64,000 nt of DNA from an uncultured Oscillospiraceae bacterium (GTDB lineage Bacteria > Bacillota > Clostridia > Oscillospirales > Oscillospiraceae): assembly GCA_934622035.1 (NCBI GenBank), contig CAKTVG010000016.1, positions 6,615 to 70,614 of the forward strand. Direction: 5' to 3'. The translations under genes were made by a program, and so were the position numbers. Shown in pieces: positions 1-7,105 of this stretch; within the stretch, counting starts at the first letter, position 1; each line of letters begins with the position of its first letter. Under the pieces are notes generated by a model. It had not been told where the DNA came from. It made no database searches and worked only from the letters and a program-made list of their open reading frames with translations.

Positions 1-705
1 CGTCGTCTGCAAAAACGCCGTCAGACACAGCGCCACGACCTGCCGCATCCACTGATTGAAGCCGTCCGTGTAGCCGCGCGGCACGCTGAAAAGATACAGA
101 CTGCCGACCGCAATCTGCGTCAGTAAGATGCCGCCGCGCTTGATGTTCGCAAAGAATAATTTGACAAAGCAATAGAGGAACGCGGTCAGGCACAGCAGAT
201 GCACCAGCCCGATCTGCGAGCTGATATTCCCCGCAAAGAAGCTGCCGACGAGCACGCCCGTGCCGGTCTCGGCCAGCGTTTCCCTCGCGCTGCCGGAAAA
301 GAGCGGCACAATGCCGTTCAGGAACGAGCCTTGCAGCGTGATGCAGAATTTGTACAGCGCAATGGGCAGCTCTCCAATGAGCGAGCAGGCGAAGAAGCCC
401 TTCAGGACATTCAGCGCGGTCGTTTTGAGGTTTGCCCTGCCGGTCTGGTGCTCGATTGCCACGTCAAACACCGCCACGACCACGCCGGTGGCGTACAGCG
501 CCCACGCGAGCAGGCCGAACAGCCGCACAAATGCCTGCACCCAATCCAGGTCGAAAATCTCGGTGCCAAGGCTGCCGATCTGTGCTAAAAACGCAGCCGC
601 CGCGCCGTAGATCGTATCGTAGAACCAGCGGAGCATGGTGTCAAAAATGACGCTGGAAATGCTCTCACCCAGCGTTCCAAGAATGTCACCCAGCCAACTG
701 AACAT
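1..705 (-). CDS. TrbL/VirB6-like conjugal transfer membrane protein (3' end outside window)
   Basis: The reading frame opens at an ATG at 705 and runs off the left edge with no stop, so 235 N-terminal residues are visible. They begin MFSWLGDILGTLGESISS and contain several hydrophobic segments (around residues 55-85, 105-125 and 165-190). The look is that of the TrbL/CD1112-type inner-membrane subunit found beside VirB4 in Firmicutes conjugative elements, where it forms part of the mating-pore channel. It lies 10 bases downstream of the DUF3852 gene, the usual neighbour in such elements. Function is inferred from family resemblance and context. Confidence 0.75.
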   Translation of the reverse strand, partial: MFSWLGDILGTLGESISSVIFDTMLRWFYDTIYGAAAAFLAQIGSLGTEIFDLDWVQAFVRLFGLLAWALYATGVVVAVFDVAIEHQTGRANLKTTALNVLKGFFACSLIGELPIALYKFCITLQGSFLNGIVPLFSGSARETLAETGTGVLVGSFFAGNISSQIGLVHLLCLTAFLYCFVKLFFANIKRGGILLTQIAVGSLYLFSVPRGYTDGFNQWMRQVVALCLTAFLQTT

Positions 706-715
706 GCCACGCACC

Positions 716-1048
716 TCACAAGATGGACCAGAGGTACAGCGGCGCGGTCAGGGTGAAAATGAGGCAGGCGAACAGAATGCAGGGCGCAGCCAGCTCCAAC
801 TGCCCGTGCTTGCGATATTCAAAATAGCATGTCGCGACCTTGACGAAAAACAGGATCGCCAGAATCATATCAATGACAGGAAAAACAACATGGTTAACGA
901 CGTTCTGAATCTGCGTTTTTGCCTCGTTCCAGGTGCTTTCGATGGCGCCGGACACGTCTCCTGCGGCGAGGGCGGGCAGGGCGAAGGCGGCGAGGAGCAG
1001 TGTAGCGAGAAAAACGCACAGTGTAATTCGGAAGATTTTTCGATTCAT
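716..1048 (-). CDS. DUF3852 family conjugative element membrane protein
   Basis: 110 residues: a signal-like N terminus (about residues 1-29, ending ALAAGD), a short linker, then two membrane segments (about residues 54-70 and 88-105). This is the layout of DUF3852 proteins, which sit directly upstream of the TrbL-like gene in Tn1549-type elements. The size and exported two-helix form resemble VirB2-type pilin subunits, but that role is an inference. It is 12 bases from the adhesin gene upstream and 10 from the TrbL-like gene downstream, so it is probably in the transfer operon. Confidence 0.75.
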   Translation of the reverse strand: MNRKIFRITLCVFLATLLLAAFALPALAAGDVSGAIESTWNEAKTQIQNVVNHVVFPVIDMILAILFFVKVATCYFEYRKHGQLELAAPCILFACLIFTLTAPLYLWSIL

Positions 1049-1060
1049 GATACCATCCTT

Positions 1061-3280
1061 TCATTTTTCATCCTTTTTGCGCTTGAAGTACAGAATTCCG
1101 CAGGCGGCGAGGCCGCCGAGGGCAATGCCGCCCAGACCGAGCCAGAGCGTGAGTCTGGCGCTGTCGCCCGTCTGCGGAACCTCCGGTGTGGGGACTCTTT
1201 CATTCGTCATCTCGGCCTTGATGATCTGTCCGTCCTCAGAAATGGAAAAGGCATGCGGCGCGGTGTCGAGCAGGTAGCCCTCCGGCGCGGAGAATTCTTC
1301 GTAGGTGTATTCGCCATAGCCAAGCGTGAATCGGGCAATGCCGTGCTCGTCCGTGTAGCCCTCGACGACGGTGTTGCCCTCCGCATCCTTGATACGGAAG
1401 CCCGCATTCGGCAGAGGCTTTCCAGTGGAAACGTCCAGCTTTGTGAGTTCCAGCTCACCGGTGATGGGCTTGTTTTCCAGATTTCCAAGTTCAATTACGG
1501 TGTCGTTTTCAGTGATCTGCACCTCGAAGATCTCATCCGACAGCGCATATGCCACCGGAGATGCAAGCTCGCGCACAAGATAGTTCCCAAACACAACATC
1601 CACAAAGTGAAATGCGCCGGATGCGTCCGACACTGCCGTTGAAAGCGCGTTTTCTTTTGTAAACTCCGTCGTCCCCTCCATGAACAGCCCGAACACCGCG
1701 CCGGGGAGCGGCTTGTCCGTTTCGTCTACCTTGATTCCTCGAATGCTGCCGCAGACGAGGCGATTTTCTATCGTCAACTTTGTGACCTCGTTCCATGCAA
1801 TCCTGACATTCTGCGGCGCGACTTCGACGTATCGTTCCGGCACAGCAACCTCTGCCAGCGTGTAATTTGACCCAAGGGGAATATTCTCGAACACTGCGAT
1901 GCCGGTTTCATCCGTTTCAGCGCACACGTCCACAGGCTGCCCGCAGTCCGCCGTGCCGGACAGCCGGAAGGTCACATCCTGTACAAAACCGTCCTCTGCT
2001 GTTTTGGCCACCTCCAGCGCGCCGCGTTTGAGCTGGTTGGAGAAGGCCACCTCGGCGGTCTGGCCCGCCTTTACTGTGACGGTCTGCGGTTGCTGGGGCT
2101 CGTAAAACTCCGCCGCATTCTCCGTCACGGTGTACACACCGGGCACGAGGGCATTCAGTTGCAGCTCGCCGTTTGCGCCGGTCGTTGCAGTTTCACAGAA
2201 ATCATTGCCCGTGACTGTAAAGGAAATTCCGGCGATCTTGCCGTCCTCGGAGGTCTTGACGATTTTGACGGAGCCTTGCCCTGCCTCGACCTTAAGGTAG
2301 CCGACCACCGGGTCATTCACCGTTTCCGCATACGTCACGAGATCCTGAAGCCCGTTGCCAATGCCGAATTGGCCGTCCGTCCACGTGATAACGCCGCATC
2401 TCGAAGAATTTTTCTTTTCTGCCGTCAGAGTGACCGGCGCGGTTGGCGCATCCTCCGCGGTCAGAAGGAGCTTGTTTCCCTGCACCTCACAGCGGACGCC
2501 GTCCGCCGAAAACGTGTAATTTTCGAGCACGCCGTTTTCGTCCGTCAATACTGAGGAGTATGCGTTACCGTCCCATTCCAGCGTGACCGTCCGTGCCTCG
2601 CGGAGGTTTTTCGCACAGAAGGACGGCACCTTCGTGTGCTTCTGCACATTGGAAACAATCGCGTCATAATACGCGAAAATCTTCTCCCGCAGCGGATGCG
2701 TGTCGCGAATGACCTCGCGCACCGCGTCTGCGTCCGTCGGCGCGACATACCGGAAGTCCGCATCCCGCTCTCCGACGACGGTCTCCCAGATGAGAAGCTG
2801 CGTCGCGTAAGCATGCGCGAGCTTGTCCCCGCCCGCATTCTGGCTGCGCCACTGCGTGCTGACGCCGCCGGTGTAGCCGTAGGTCATGATGCGCCCGATA
2901 TAGCGCTTCATCTGCTGGGGCGTCATAAGGTCGTTGAAGTCCGGCATATTTTCCCAGAAATCCTCGCCCATGCGGGAGAAGGCATCACCGGTGTTCTGAA
3001 TCACGCCGGGTTCGATGCAGTAGCAGATGTTGGCATCGTATGACCCAATGGCGCGCACGTCGAGATAGTCTGACGCGGAGAGCTTCCAGCCGTGGCGGAA
3101 GTACAGCGCATCGTGGCCCCAGCTTCCCGTGTGGTAGTTTTCGTCCCCGTCGCGCGGGTAGGAAATGAGATAGACCTTGCCGCTCACGTCCTCGGCGGCG
3201 GATGCCGTTCCGACGCAGGCGAAGCAGAGTACGAGCGCGAGCAGCAGCGCCGCCGCTCTTTTCCAGAGATTTGTTTTCAT
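1061..3280 (-). CDS. Thioester-domain, Cna-B repeat surface adhesin (sortase anchored)
   Basis: 739 residues from the ATG at 3280, chosen because AGGAGG lies just upstream at 3285-3290; the longer frame to 3310 would begin inside a terminator. A signal peptide (residues 1-29) is followed by a thioester domain: CYCIEPG (Cys near residue 88) and TQLLIWE (Gln near residue 163) are the pair that forms the internal Cys-Gln bond used for covalent attachment to host surfaces. About four Cna-B/SpaA beta-sandwich repeats follow, opening with SVKIVKT, ALEVAKT, SIRGIKV and LELTKLD. The C terminus has a VPQTG sorting motif, a membrane helix and a basic tail. On a conjugative element it may promote mating-pair or host contact; that is inference. 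Confidence 0.85.
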   Translation of the reverse strand: MKTNLWKRAAALLLALVLCFACVGTASAAEDVSGKVYLISYPRDGDENYHTGSWGHDALYFRHGWKLSASDYLDVRAIGSYDANICYCIEPGVIQNTGDAFSRMGEDFWENMPDFNDLMTPQQMKRYIGRIMTYGYTGGVSTQWRSQNAGGDKLAHAYATQLLIWETVVGERDADFRYVAPTDADAVREVIRDTHPLREKIFAYYDAIVSNVQKHTKVPSFCAKNLREARTVTLEWDGNAYSSVLTDENGVLENYTFSADGVRCEVQGNKLLLTAEDAPTAPVTLTAEKKNSSRCGVITWTDGQFGIGNGLQDLVTYAETVNDPVVGYLKVEAGQGSVKIVKTSEDGKIAGISFTVTGNDFCETATTGANGELQLNALVPGVYTVTENAAEFYEPQQPQTVTVKAGQTAEVAFSNQLKRGALEVAKTAEDGFVQDVTFRLSGTADCGQPVDVCAETDETGIAVFENIPLGSNYTLAEVAVPERYVEVAPQNVRIAWNEVTKLTIENRLVCGSIRGIKVDETDKPLPGAVFGLFMEGTTEFTKENALSTAVSDASGAFHFVDVVFGNYLVRELASPVAYALSDEIFEVQITENDTVIELGNLENKPITGELELTKLDVSTGKPLPNAGFRIKDAEGNTVVEGYTDEHGIARFTLGYGEYTYEEFSAPEGYLLDTAPHAFSISEDGQIIKAEMTNERVPTPEVPQTGDSARLTLWLGLGGIALGGLAACGILYFKRKKDEK

Positions 3281-3296
3281 GTGTACCTCCTGTTCA

Positions 3297-3327
3297 TGAA
3301 AAAAGGACACACCTGTCTGGTGTGTCC
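3297..3327 (-). terminator. Intrinsic terminator after the lipoprotein gene
   Basis: On the minus strand GGACACACC-N5-GGTGTGTCC forms a perfect 9-bp stem followed by six T. It separates the lipoprotein gene from the adhesin and overlaps the spurious N-terminal extension of the adhesin frame. Confidence 0.85.
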
Positions 3328-3349
3328 CTTGGATTGATTTGTTGTTTTG

Positions 3350-3946
3350 TTACGCATATCCGATATAAATGTCGTAGCGCTCGTCCGGGCGAAGCTCCGA
3401 CCAGATCCACACCTGCGAGATGTCTGGCGCGTTGGCGTAATCCTCAAGTACGCCCTTGAGGTCACGTTCCAGATACCGGCTCTGGGCGCTGGCAAGAATG
3501 GGGTTGTCCCAGCAGGACGTGGCCGCGCTGTCAAGCACAAGACCAAGGCTGACGGCATACTCCCTTGCAAAGCTTACCCATGCGTCAATGTCGAAGGCTG
3601 GCTCGGTGGGCGGTTCGGTCGGCGACTCCGTTTCTGTCGGCTCGGTGGATGGTACAGAATCGGTTGGAACCGGTTCGGTTGGCTCCGCCGTAGACGGTAA
3701 GGTGGACAATGGTTGGGTTGGCACAGACGGCGAAGTGGACGTCTGCGCTTCGGTAGGCGCTTGGGTCATGATTGCTTGCTGTGACTCTTGCACTTTTGCC
3801 GCCTCTGATGGCGCTTTTACCGGCTGTGTTGTTATTCGTTCTGTCTGACTTTCCGTCTGTATTTCCGGTGTTCGTGTTTCGTCCTGCACTGCCGTGCAGC
3901 CGCACAGCAGCAGGCAGAGCAGGAAAATGGCAATTTTTCGTTTCAT
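3350..3946 (-). CDS. Lipoprotein with Thr/Pro/Ser/Glu-rich linker
   Basis: 198 residues from the ATG at 3946, preceded by AGGAGGG. The N terminus has a type II signal peptide with lipobox LLCGC. Residues about 25-115 are low-complexity and rich in T, P, S, E and Q, the kind of linker that spans the cell wall. A short folded C-terminal part (about 85 residues, beginning FDIDAWVSFAREYA) ends DIYIGYA. I do not recognise the folded part. It lies in the conjugative element between DUF3846 and the adhesin and probably acts at the cell surface. Confidence 0.7.
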   Translation of the reverse strand: MKRKIAIFLLCLLLCGCTAVQDETRTPEIQTESQTERITTQPVKAPSEAAKVQESQQAIMTQAPTEAQTSTSPSVPTQPLSTLPSTAEPTEPVPTDSVPSTEPTETESPTEPPTEPAFDIDAWVSFAREYAVSLGLVLDSAATSCWDNPILASAQSRYLERDLKGVLEDYANAPDISQVWIWSELRPDERYDIYIGYA

Positions 3947-4003
3947 TGGGCAGCCCTCCTTTCCTTCATCATACCGTAGAAACACGAAAAGTCCAGAGAT
4001 ATT

Positions 4004-4215
4004 TTACATAGCACAGAAGAAAAACCCCGTAGCTGCCTGCACCTCCTGCGGCGAGATGTTCTCGATCTCCGCAAAGCGTTTTTTATAGTGCTCCAGTTCC
4101 TCCTCCGTGAGCGAGCGGAAGGTTTCGCCCGCATCGCCCACGACGAAAAACGGCCCGGCTAGCACGTCGCCCGGAATGCGCCGGTTGCCCTCCATACCGA
4201 TGAGCTTCGCCTCCT
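4004..4215 (-). pseudogene. DUF3846 protein, C-terminal half, cut off by the RIT-like insertion
   Basis: In frame on the minus strand this reads EEAKLIGMEGNRRIPGDVLAG, then FFVVGD and a helical tail, which is the second half of DUF3846 proteins of conjugative elements. It has no start of its own; the ATG at 4195 is internal. The first half lies at 6609-6764 on the other side of the 2.4-kb element. Joining the two across the insertion restores ...LLVCN-EEAKLIG..., the normal run of the family. The gene is therefore disrupted. Confidence 0.8.
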
Positions 4216-4225
4216 CATTTCAGAT

Positions 4226-4247
4226 GTTATGTGGTGCACCACATAAC
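4226..4247. repeat. 22-bp perfect palindrome at the left end of the RIT-like element
   Basis: GTTATGTGGTG followed by its exact reverse complement CACCACATAAC. It sits between the left core and the left terminal inverted repeat and has no partner at the right end. It is probably a pair of recombinase binding half-sites. Confidence 0.8.
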
Positions 4248-4279
4248 GTCTGTAATGTGTAGTTATCGGTTATGCGTAG
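4248..4279 (+). repeat. Left terminal inverted repeat (32 bp)
   Basis: Begins GTCTGTAATGTG and ends GGTTATGCGTAG. It is the exact reverse complement of 6592-6623. The first ten bases also match the right-hand target core on the opposite strand. Confidence 0.9.
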
Positions 4280-4317
4280 CATATACTCTATCTCCTTTCT
4301 AATCTCCTGATTCTACT

Positions 4318-4386
4318 TGATTATTGGCAGTTCACAAATTTGTGCTACTCTACATAACGTAGAGGCTGATTCTCTGCCAATAATCA
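4318..4386 (+). promoter_or_regulatory. Nested leader hairpin ahead of the first recombinase gene
   Basis: A perfect 13-bp stem (4318-4330 with 4374-4386, TGATTATTGGCAG and its complement) encloses a second hairpin, CTCTAC-ATAAC-GTAGAG, at 4348-4364. The outer stem ends two bases before the AGGAGG of the recombinase gene. The inner hairpin repeats the CTACATAAC motif seen in the end repeats, so this could be a binding site for the recombinase as well as an RNA structure controlling its translation. Confidence 0.55.
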
Positions 4387-4400
4387 CAGGAGGCTTTAAA

Positions 4401-5532
4401 ATGTCAGAAATTATTTCAATTCCCATCATCGAACTGATGGAAAAAACCGAACGGTGGTTGTTAGACCACGATTACAAAAAAAGCACAATTGGTGTCTACA
4501 AAGCGACATGGAACAAGTTCCGAGTCTTTTCCGCATCGCCTTTTTATGATCGCGATACTGCGAAAAAGTTTTTGTTTCGCTATTTTGGCATCGACGAAAA
4601 TGCTGTTGTTCAAAAATGTGACAAGCGAATGCAACAAGCAAGACGTCATATGGATGTGCTTGATGAATTTTTAAGAACTGGTCAAATCTGTCGTAGAAAA
4701 ATCCGCAGCATGACAGCAATAGATGACGATGACTTTGATTTGTTCTTTGCAGATTTTTTGGTTTTTTGCAAAAAGCAGAACTACTCAAAATCTTGGGTAG
4801 ACAATACTGTATCAGGGCTAAAAATCTTTTTATTAGCAGCTCGAGCAACCAATACTGCTACGCCAGAAAGCATTGACAAGGAAACCATTAACTGCTTTTC
4901 AGAAACCATGAGGAACGCTGAGAGCTTTTGCATGAATGTTCGTCGAATGCGATGCCGACAGGTTGGTGCATATCTTCACTGGCTTTCTCTACATGGAATC
5001 ACAGCACAAGATTTTTCAGTTCTGCTCCCTGACTTCAAAAGAACTCCAGCCAAACTTCCACAAACATGGACAGAGGAAGAAATAGATCGGATTTTGAAAG
5101 TTATTGATACGGAAAGCCCCACAGGAAAGCGTAACTACTGGGTATTTAAAAGAATACACAGAAAAGCTTCCCTCGGATAGAGAATGGTTCTTTCCATCCG
5201 CCAATGGTCACTATGCTCACGGTACAATTTACCAGAATTTCCGCGAACTTCTCTTTTTGAGCCATATTCACCACACCGGGAATGGGCCTCGTGTTCACGA
5301 TTTTCGACACACATTTGCGGTTCACACATTAGAGAAACAACTTGCCGAAGGATATGATCCAATGATTATTGTTCCAAGGCTTGCTGCATATTTGGGGCAC
5401 AAAAGCTACAGAGAGACATGTTGGTATATTCATCTGACAATTGCTTCATTTCCGGAATTGGCAGAAAAGCTCGACTCGGCATTTGCGGGAATTATCCCAG
5501 TCGTTGGAGGTGAGATAATTGAAGAAGACTGA
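4401..5532 (+). pseudogene. Fused remnant of two tyrosine recombinases (RitA N-terminus / RitB C-terminus)
   Basis: The frame opens at ATG 4401 behind AGGAGG and encodes SAM-like core-binding helices and the start of a catalytic domain up to TGKRNY near 5138. There the sequence jumps into another frame, stopping at 5180. The second frame (about 5138-5532) reads GYLKEYTEKLPSDREWFFPS and carries late catalytic motifs: HDFRHTFA (H-x-x-R) and LGHKSYRETCWYIHL (His and nucleophile Tyr). Most of the catalytic domain of the first protein and the N terminus of the second are missing, so a deletion with a frame change has joined them. Neither half should be active. Confidence 0.7.
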
Positions 5533-6535
5533 TTTCACAAAAGCACTGACTGCTTATTTTTCAACCTATCTACCCTTGACTTGTGGCGTCAGCCCCAACA
5601 CGTGCAATTCCTACCGGGACGCATTTAAACTTCTTCTTTTATATTTTCAAGAAGAAAAAGGAGTACCCGCGAACAGCATTGAACTGCGGATGTTGAACCG
5701 AAATCTCGTTTCCGATTTCCTGGATTGGTTGGAAGCACAAAGGAAAGTGTCTGTTACAACCCGAAACCAAAGACTGGCAGCAATGAAGGCGTTTGCTCAT
5801 TACGTTCAGTACAGAAATCCGGAATATCTTGAAAACTGTACAGACATTATTACTATGCGTCCCAAAAAACACGAAAAACCAGTCATACCATTTCTGACAG
5901 AAGACGAACTTAAAGCCTTGCTTGCGCAACCAGATCCATCCACACGGCACGGTCTGAGGGATCTAACACTTCTTTCATTGCTATATGATTCCGGTGCGCG
6001 AGTCCAAGAGATTACGGATCTTCAGCTCAAGGATATCCGATTGACCAATCCTGCTATGGTTACATTGACCGGGAAAGGCAGAAAGGCTCGTCAAGTGCCG
6101 TTAATGAAAGAAACATGCACACTCTTAGATACGTATATTCGGAACTTTGATTTGAATTCCGAGCCGTTGACAGCGCCCCTGTTCTTTAACAAAAAGGGAG
6201 AGGCGCTTTCACGGTATGGGATTACGTATATTCTTAAAAAATACGTTTCTAAAGCTGAATTGGATGGCAGTGCGCGGAAAATCTCTCCTCATGGTTTACG
6301 CCACACTAAGGCAATGCATCTGCTAAGAGCTGGTGTGAACATGATTTATATCCGTGACTTCTTAGGTCACGTCGATATTTCTACTACTGAGGTTTACGCC
6401 CGAATTGATGCCGAAATGAAACGAAAAGTTTTTGAGGAAAAAGTGCCTAATTTTACACCAAACACTACTATGCCTTGGGAGGAGGACAAAGATTTATTAC
6501 AATGGCTAACACAATTTGGAAAGAAGTCTTTCTGA
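5519..6535 (+). CDS. Tyrosine recombinase/integrase, XerC/D-like (RitC position)
   Basis: 338 residues from a TTG at 5519, preceded by GGAGGTGAG and overlapping the end of the previous frame by 14 bases, typical of coupled recombinase genes in RIT elements. The N-terminal SAM-like domain (about residues 5-105) is followed by a catalytic domain with all key residues visible: Arg in GARVQEITDLQ, Lys in GKGRKARQVPL, H-x-x-R in SPHGLRHTKAMHLL, then His and Tyr in LGHVDISTTEVYARID. It would act with its lost partners to move the element. A RIT-type assignment rests on the architecture; XerC/D relatedness is direct from motifs. Confidence 0.88.
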   Translation: MKKTDFTKALTAYFSTYLPLTCGVSPNTCNSYRDAFKLLLLYFQEEKGVPANSIELRMLNRNLVSDFLDWLEAQRKVSVTTRNQRLAAMKAFAHYVQYRNPEYLENCTDIITMRPKKHEKPVIPFLTEDELKALLAQPDPSTRHGLRDLTLLSLLYDSGARVQEITDLQLKDIRLTNPAMVTLTGKGRKARQVPLMKETCTLLDTYIRNFDLNSEPLTAPLFFNKKGEALSRYGITYILKKYVSKAELDGSARKISPHGLRHTKAMHLLRAGVNMIYIRDFLGHVDISTTEVYARIDAEMKRKVFEEKVPNFTPNTTMPWEEDKDLLQWLTQFGKKSF

Positions 6536-6556
6536 TTATGTGTAGTAGTTCAAAGG

Positions 6557-6584
6557 AAAACGCCCGGAATACCGAGCGTTTTTC
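6557..6584 (+). terminator. Intrinsic terminator after the RitC-like gene
   Basis: AACGC and CGG pair with CCG and GCGTT around AATA, followed by five T (6579-6583). It lies between the recombinase stop and the right inverted repeat. Confidence 0.7.
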
Positions 6585-6591
6585 TCTTACT

Positions 6592-6623
6592 CTACGCATA
6601 ACCGATAACTACACATTACAGAC
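6592..6623 (-). repeat. Right terminal inverted repeat (32 bp)
   Basis: Exact reverse complement of 4248-4279. Its outer ten bases, CATTACAGAC (6614-6623), belong to the interrupted DUF3846 coding sequence (codons for VCN), so the end coincides with the target core. Confidence 0.9.
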
Positions 6624-6764
6624 GAGGAGCGTGCCGTCGCCGTTCCTGACTACCTCGATCAAGCCGCCGACCGCCTGCTGAATTGCGGACAGCTCGTGCG
6701 GAACGCTCGCCTCATACGGCGCTTTGCGCGGCTCGACCATTAAAATGCGTAAATTCTCTTTCAT
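6609..6764 (-). pseudogene. DUF3846 protein, N-terminal half, cut off by the RIT-like insertion
   Basis: ATG at 6764 with GAGAGGAGGA upstream. It reads MKENLRILMVEPRKAPYEAS and continues to GDGTLLVCN, the usual first half of DUF3846, then hits Val-stop supplied by the inserted element. The missing half is at 4004-4215. The function of DUF3846 is unknown; it is common in Firmicutes conjugative elements. Confidence 0.8.
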
Positions 6765-6938
6765 TCGTCGTCCTCCTCTCGTTGAATTGCAGAGCTTTTC
6801 TCGCCGGACAAGTAGCGTGCGGTCGTCCACGATCTGAAACGACAGCACATCGTTTGGCCGGAAGCCCAACCTCTGCCGGATTTCATAGGGAATCGTGATC
6901 CTGCCGCGTTTGCCGAGGATGCGAAGCGTCCGCATCAT
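6609..6938 (-). CDS. AbrB/SpoVT-type DNA-binding domain protein, reading in frame into DUF3846
   Basis: The frame opens at ATG 6938, overlapping the previous stop as ATGATG. Residues 1-50 (MMRTLRILGKRGRITIPYEI onward, to RREKLC) form a swapped-hairpin AbrB domain, a dimeric DNA-binding fold in transition-state and antitoxin-like regulators. Relatives in other elements have a longer acidic C-terminal tail; here the domain stops at LC, and the frame passes through the DUF3846 ribosome site and continues into DUF3846 with no stop until 6609. Either the tail was lost by deletion or a fused product is made. It probably regulates the element. Confidence 0.65.
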   Translation of the reverse strand: MMRTLRILGKRGRITIPYEIRQRLGFRPNDVLSFQIVDDRTLLVRREKLCNSTRGGRRMKENLRILMVEPRKAPYEASVPHELSAIQQAVGGLIEVVRNGDGTLLVCNV

Positions 6939-7105
6939 GCGAACACCTCGCAGTCCTCGCGGTAGGGGCAGGCCACGCAGCGGCGCGTGCCAAGCTGCTC
7001 AATGGTGATTTTCCCGTCCTCTGCCGTGAATTGCAGGATGGCTTCAAGGTCGATGCCCGACTCCTCCAATACTTCAGGCGGGACGGTCAGTGTGGTTTGT
7101 GTCAT
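6935..7105 (-). CDS. Small AbrB/MazE-like protein with C-terminal cysteine cluster
   Basis: 56 residues from ATG 7105 (AAGGAG upstream), overlapping the Dam gene stop as ATGA. The N terminus (TTLTVPPEVLEESGID) and AEDGKITIEQL resemble a short AbrB/MazE-type fold, and the tail CVACPYREDCE has three cysteines that could bind metal. It is coupled with the adjacent AbrB gene (overlap ATGATG), suggesting a regulatory pair. No specific function can be assigned. Confidence 0.6.
   Translation of the reverse strand: MTQTTLTVPPEVLEESGIDLEAILQFTAEDGKITIEQLGTRRCVACPYREDCEVFA

Larger units (their letters stand above)
4216..6623. mobile_element. RIT-like tyrosine-recombinase element, partly decayed, inserted in DUF3846
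   Basis: The element is bounded by 32-bp perfect inverted repeats (4248-4279 and 6592-6623), with a 22-bp palindrome outside the left repeat (4226-4247). Ten-base cores flank it: CATTTCAGAT at 4216-4225 and CATTACAGAC at 6614-6623. They differ at two positions, as expected when a tyrosine recombinase exchanges strands between a target core and an element core. Inside lie a fused remnant of two recombinases and one intact recombinase, all on the plus strand, opposite to the surrounding genes. Tandem, overlapping tyrosine recombinases between inverted repeats are the hallmark of RIT elements. Confidence 0.75.
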
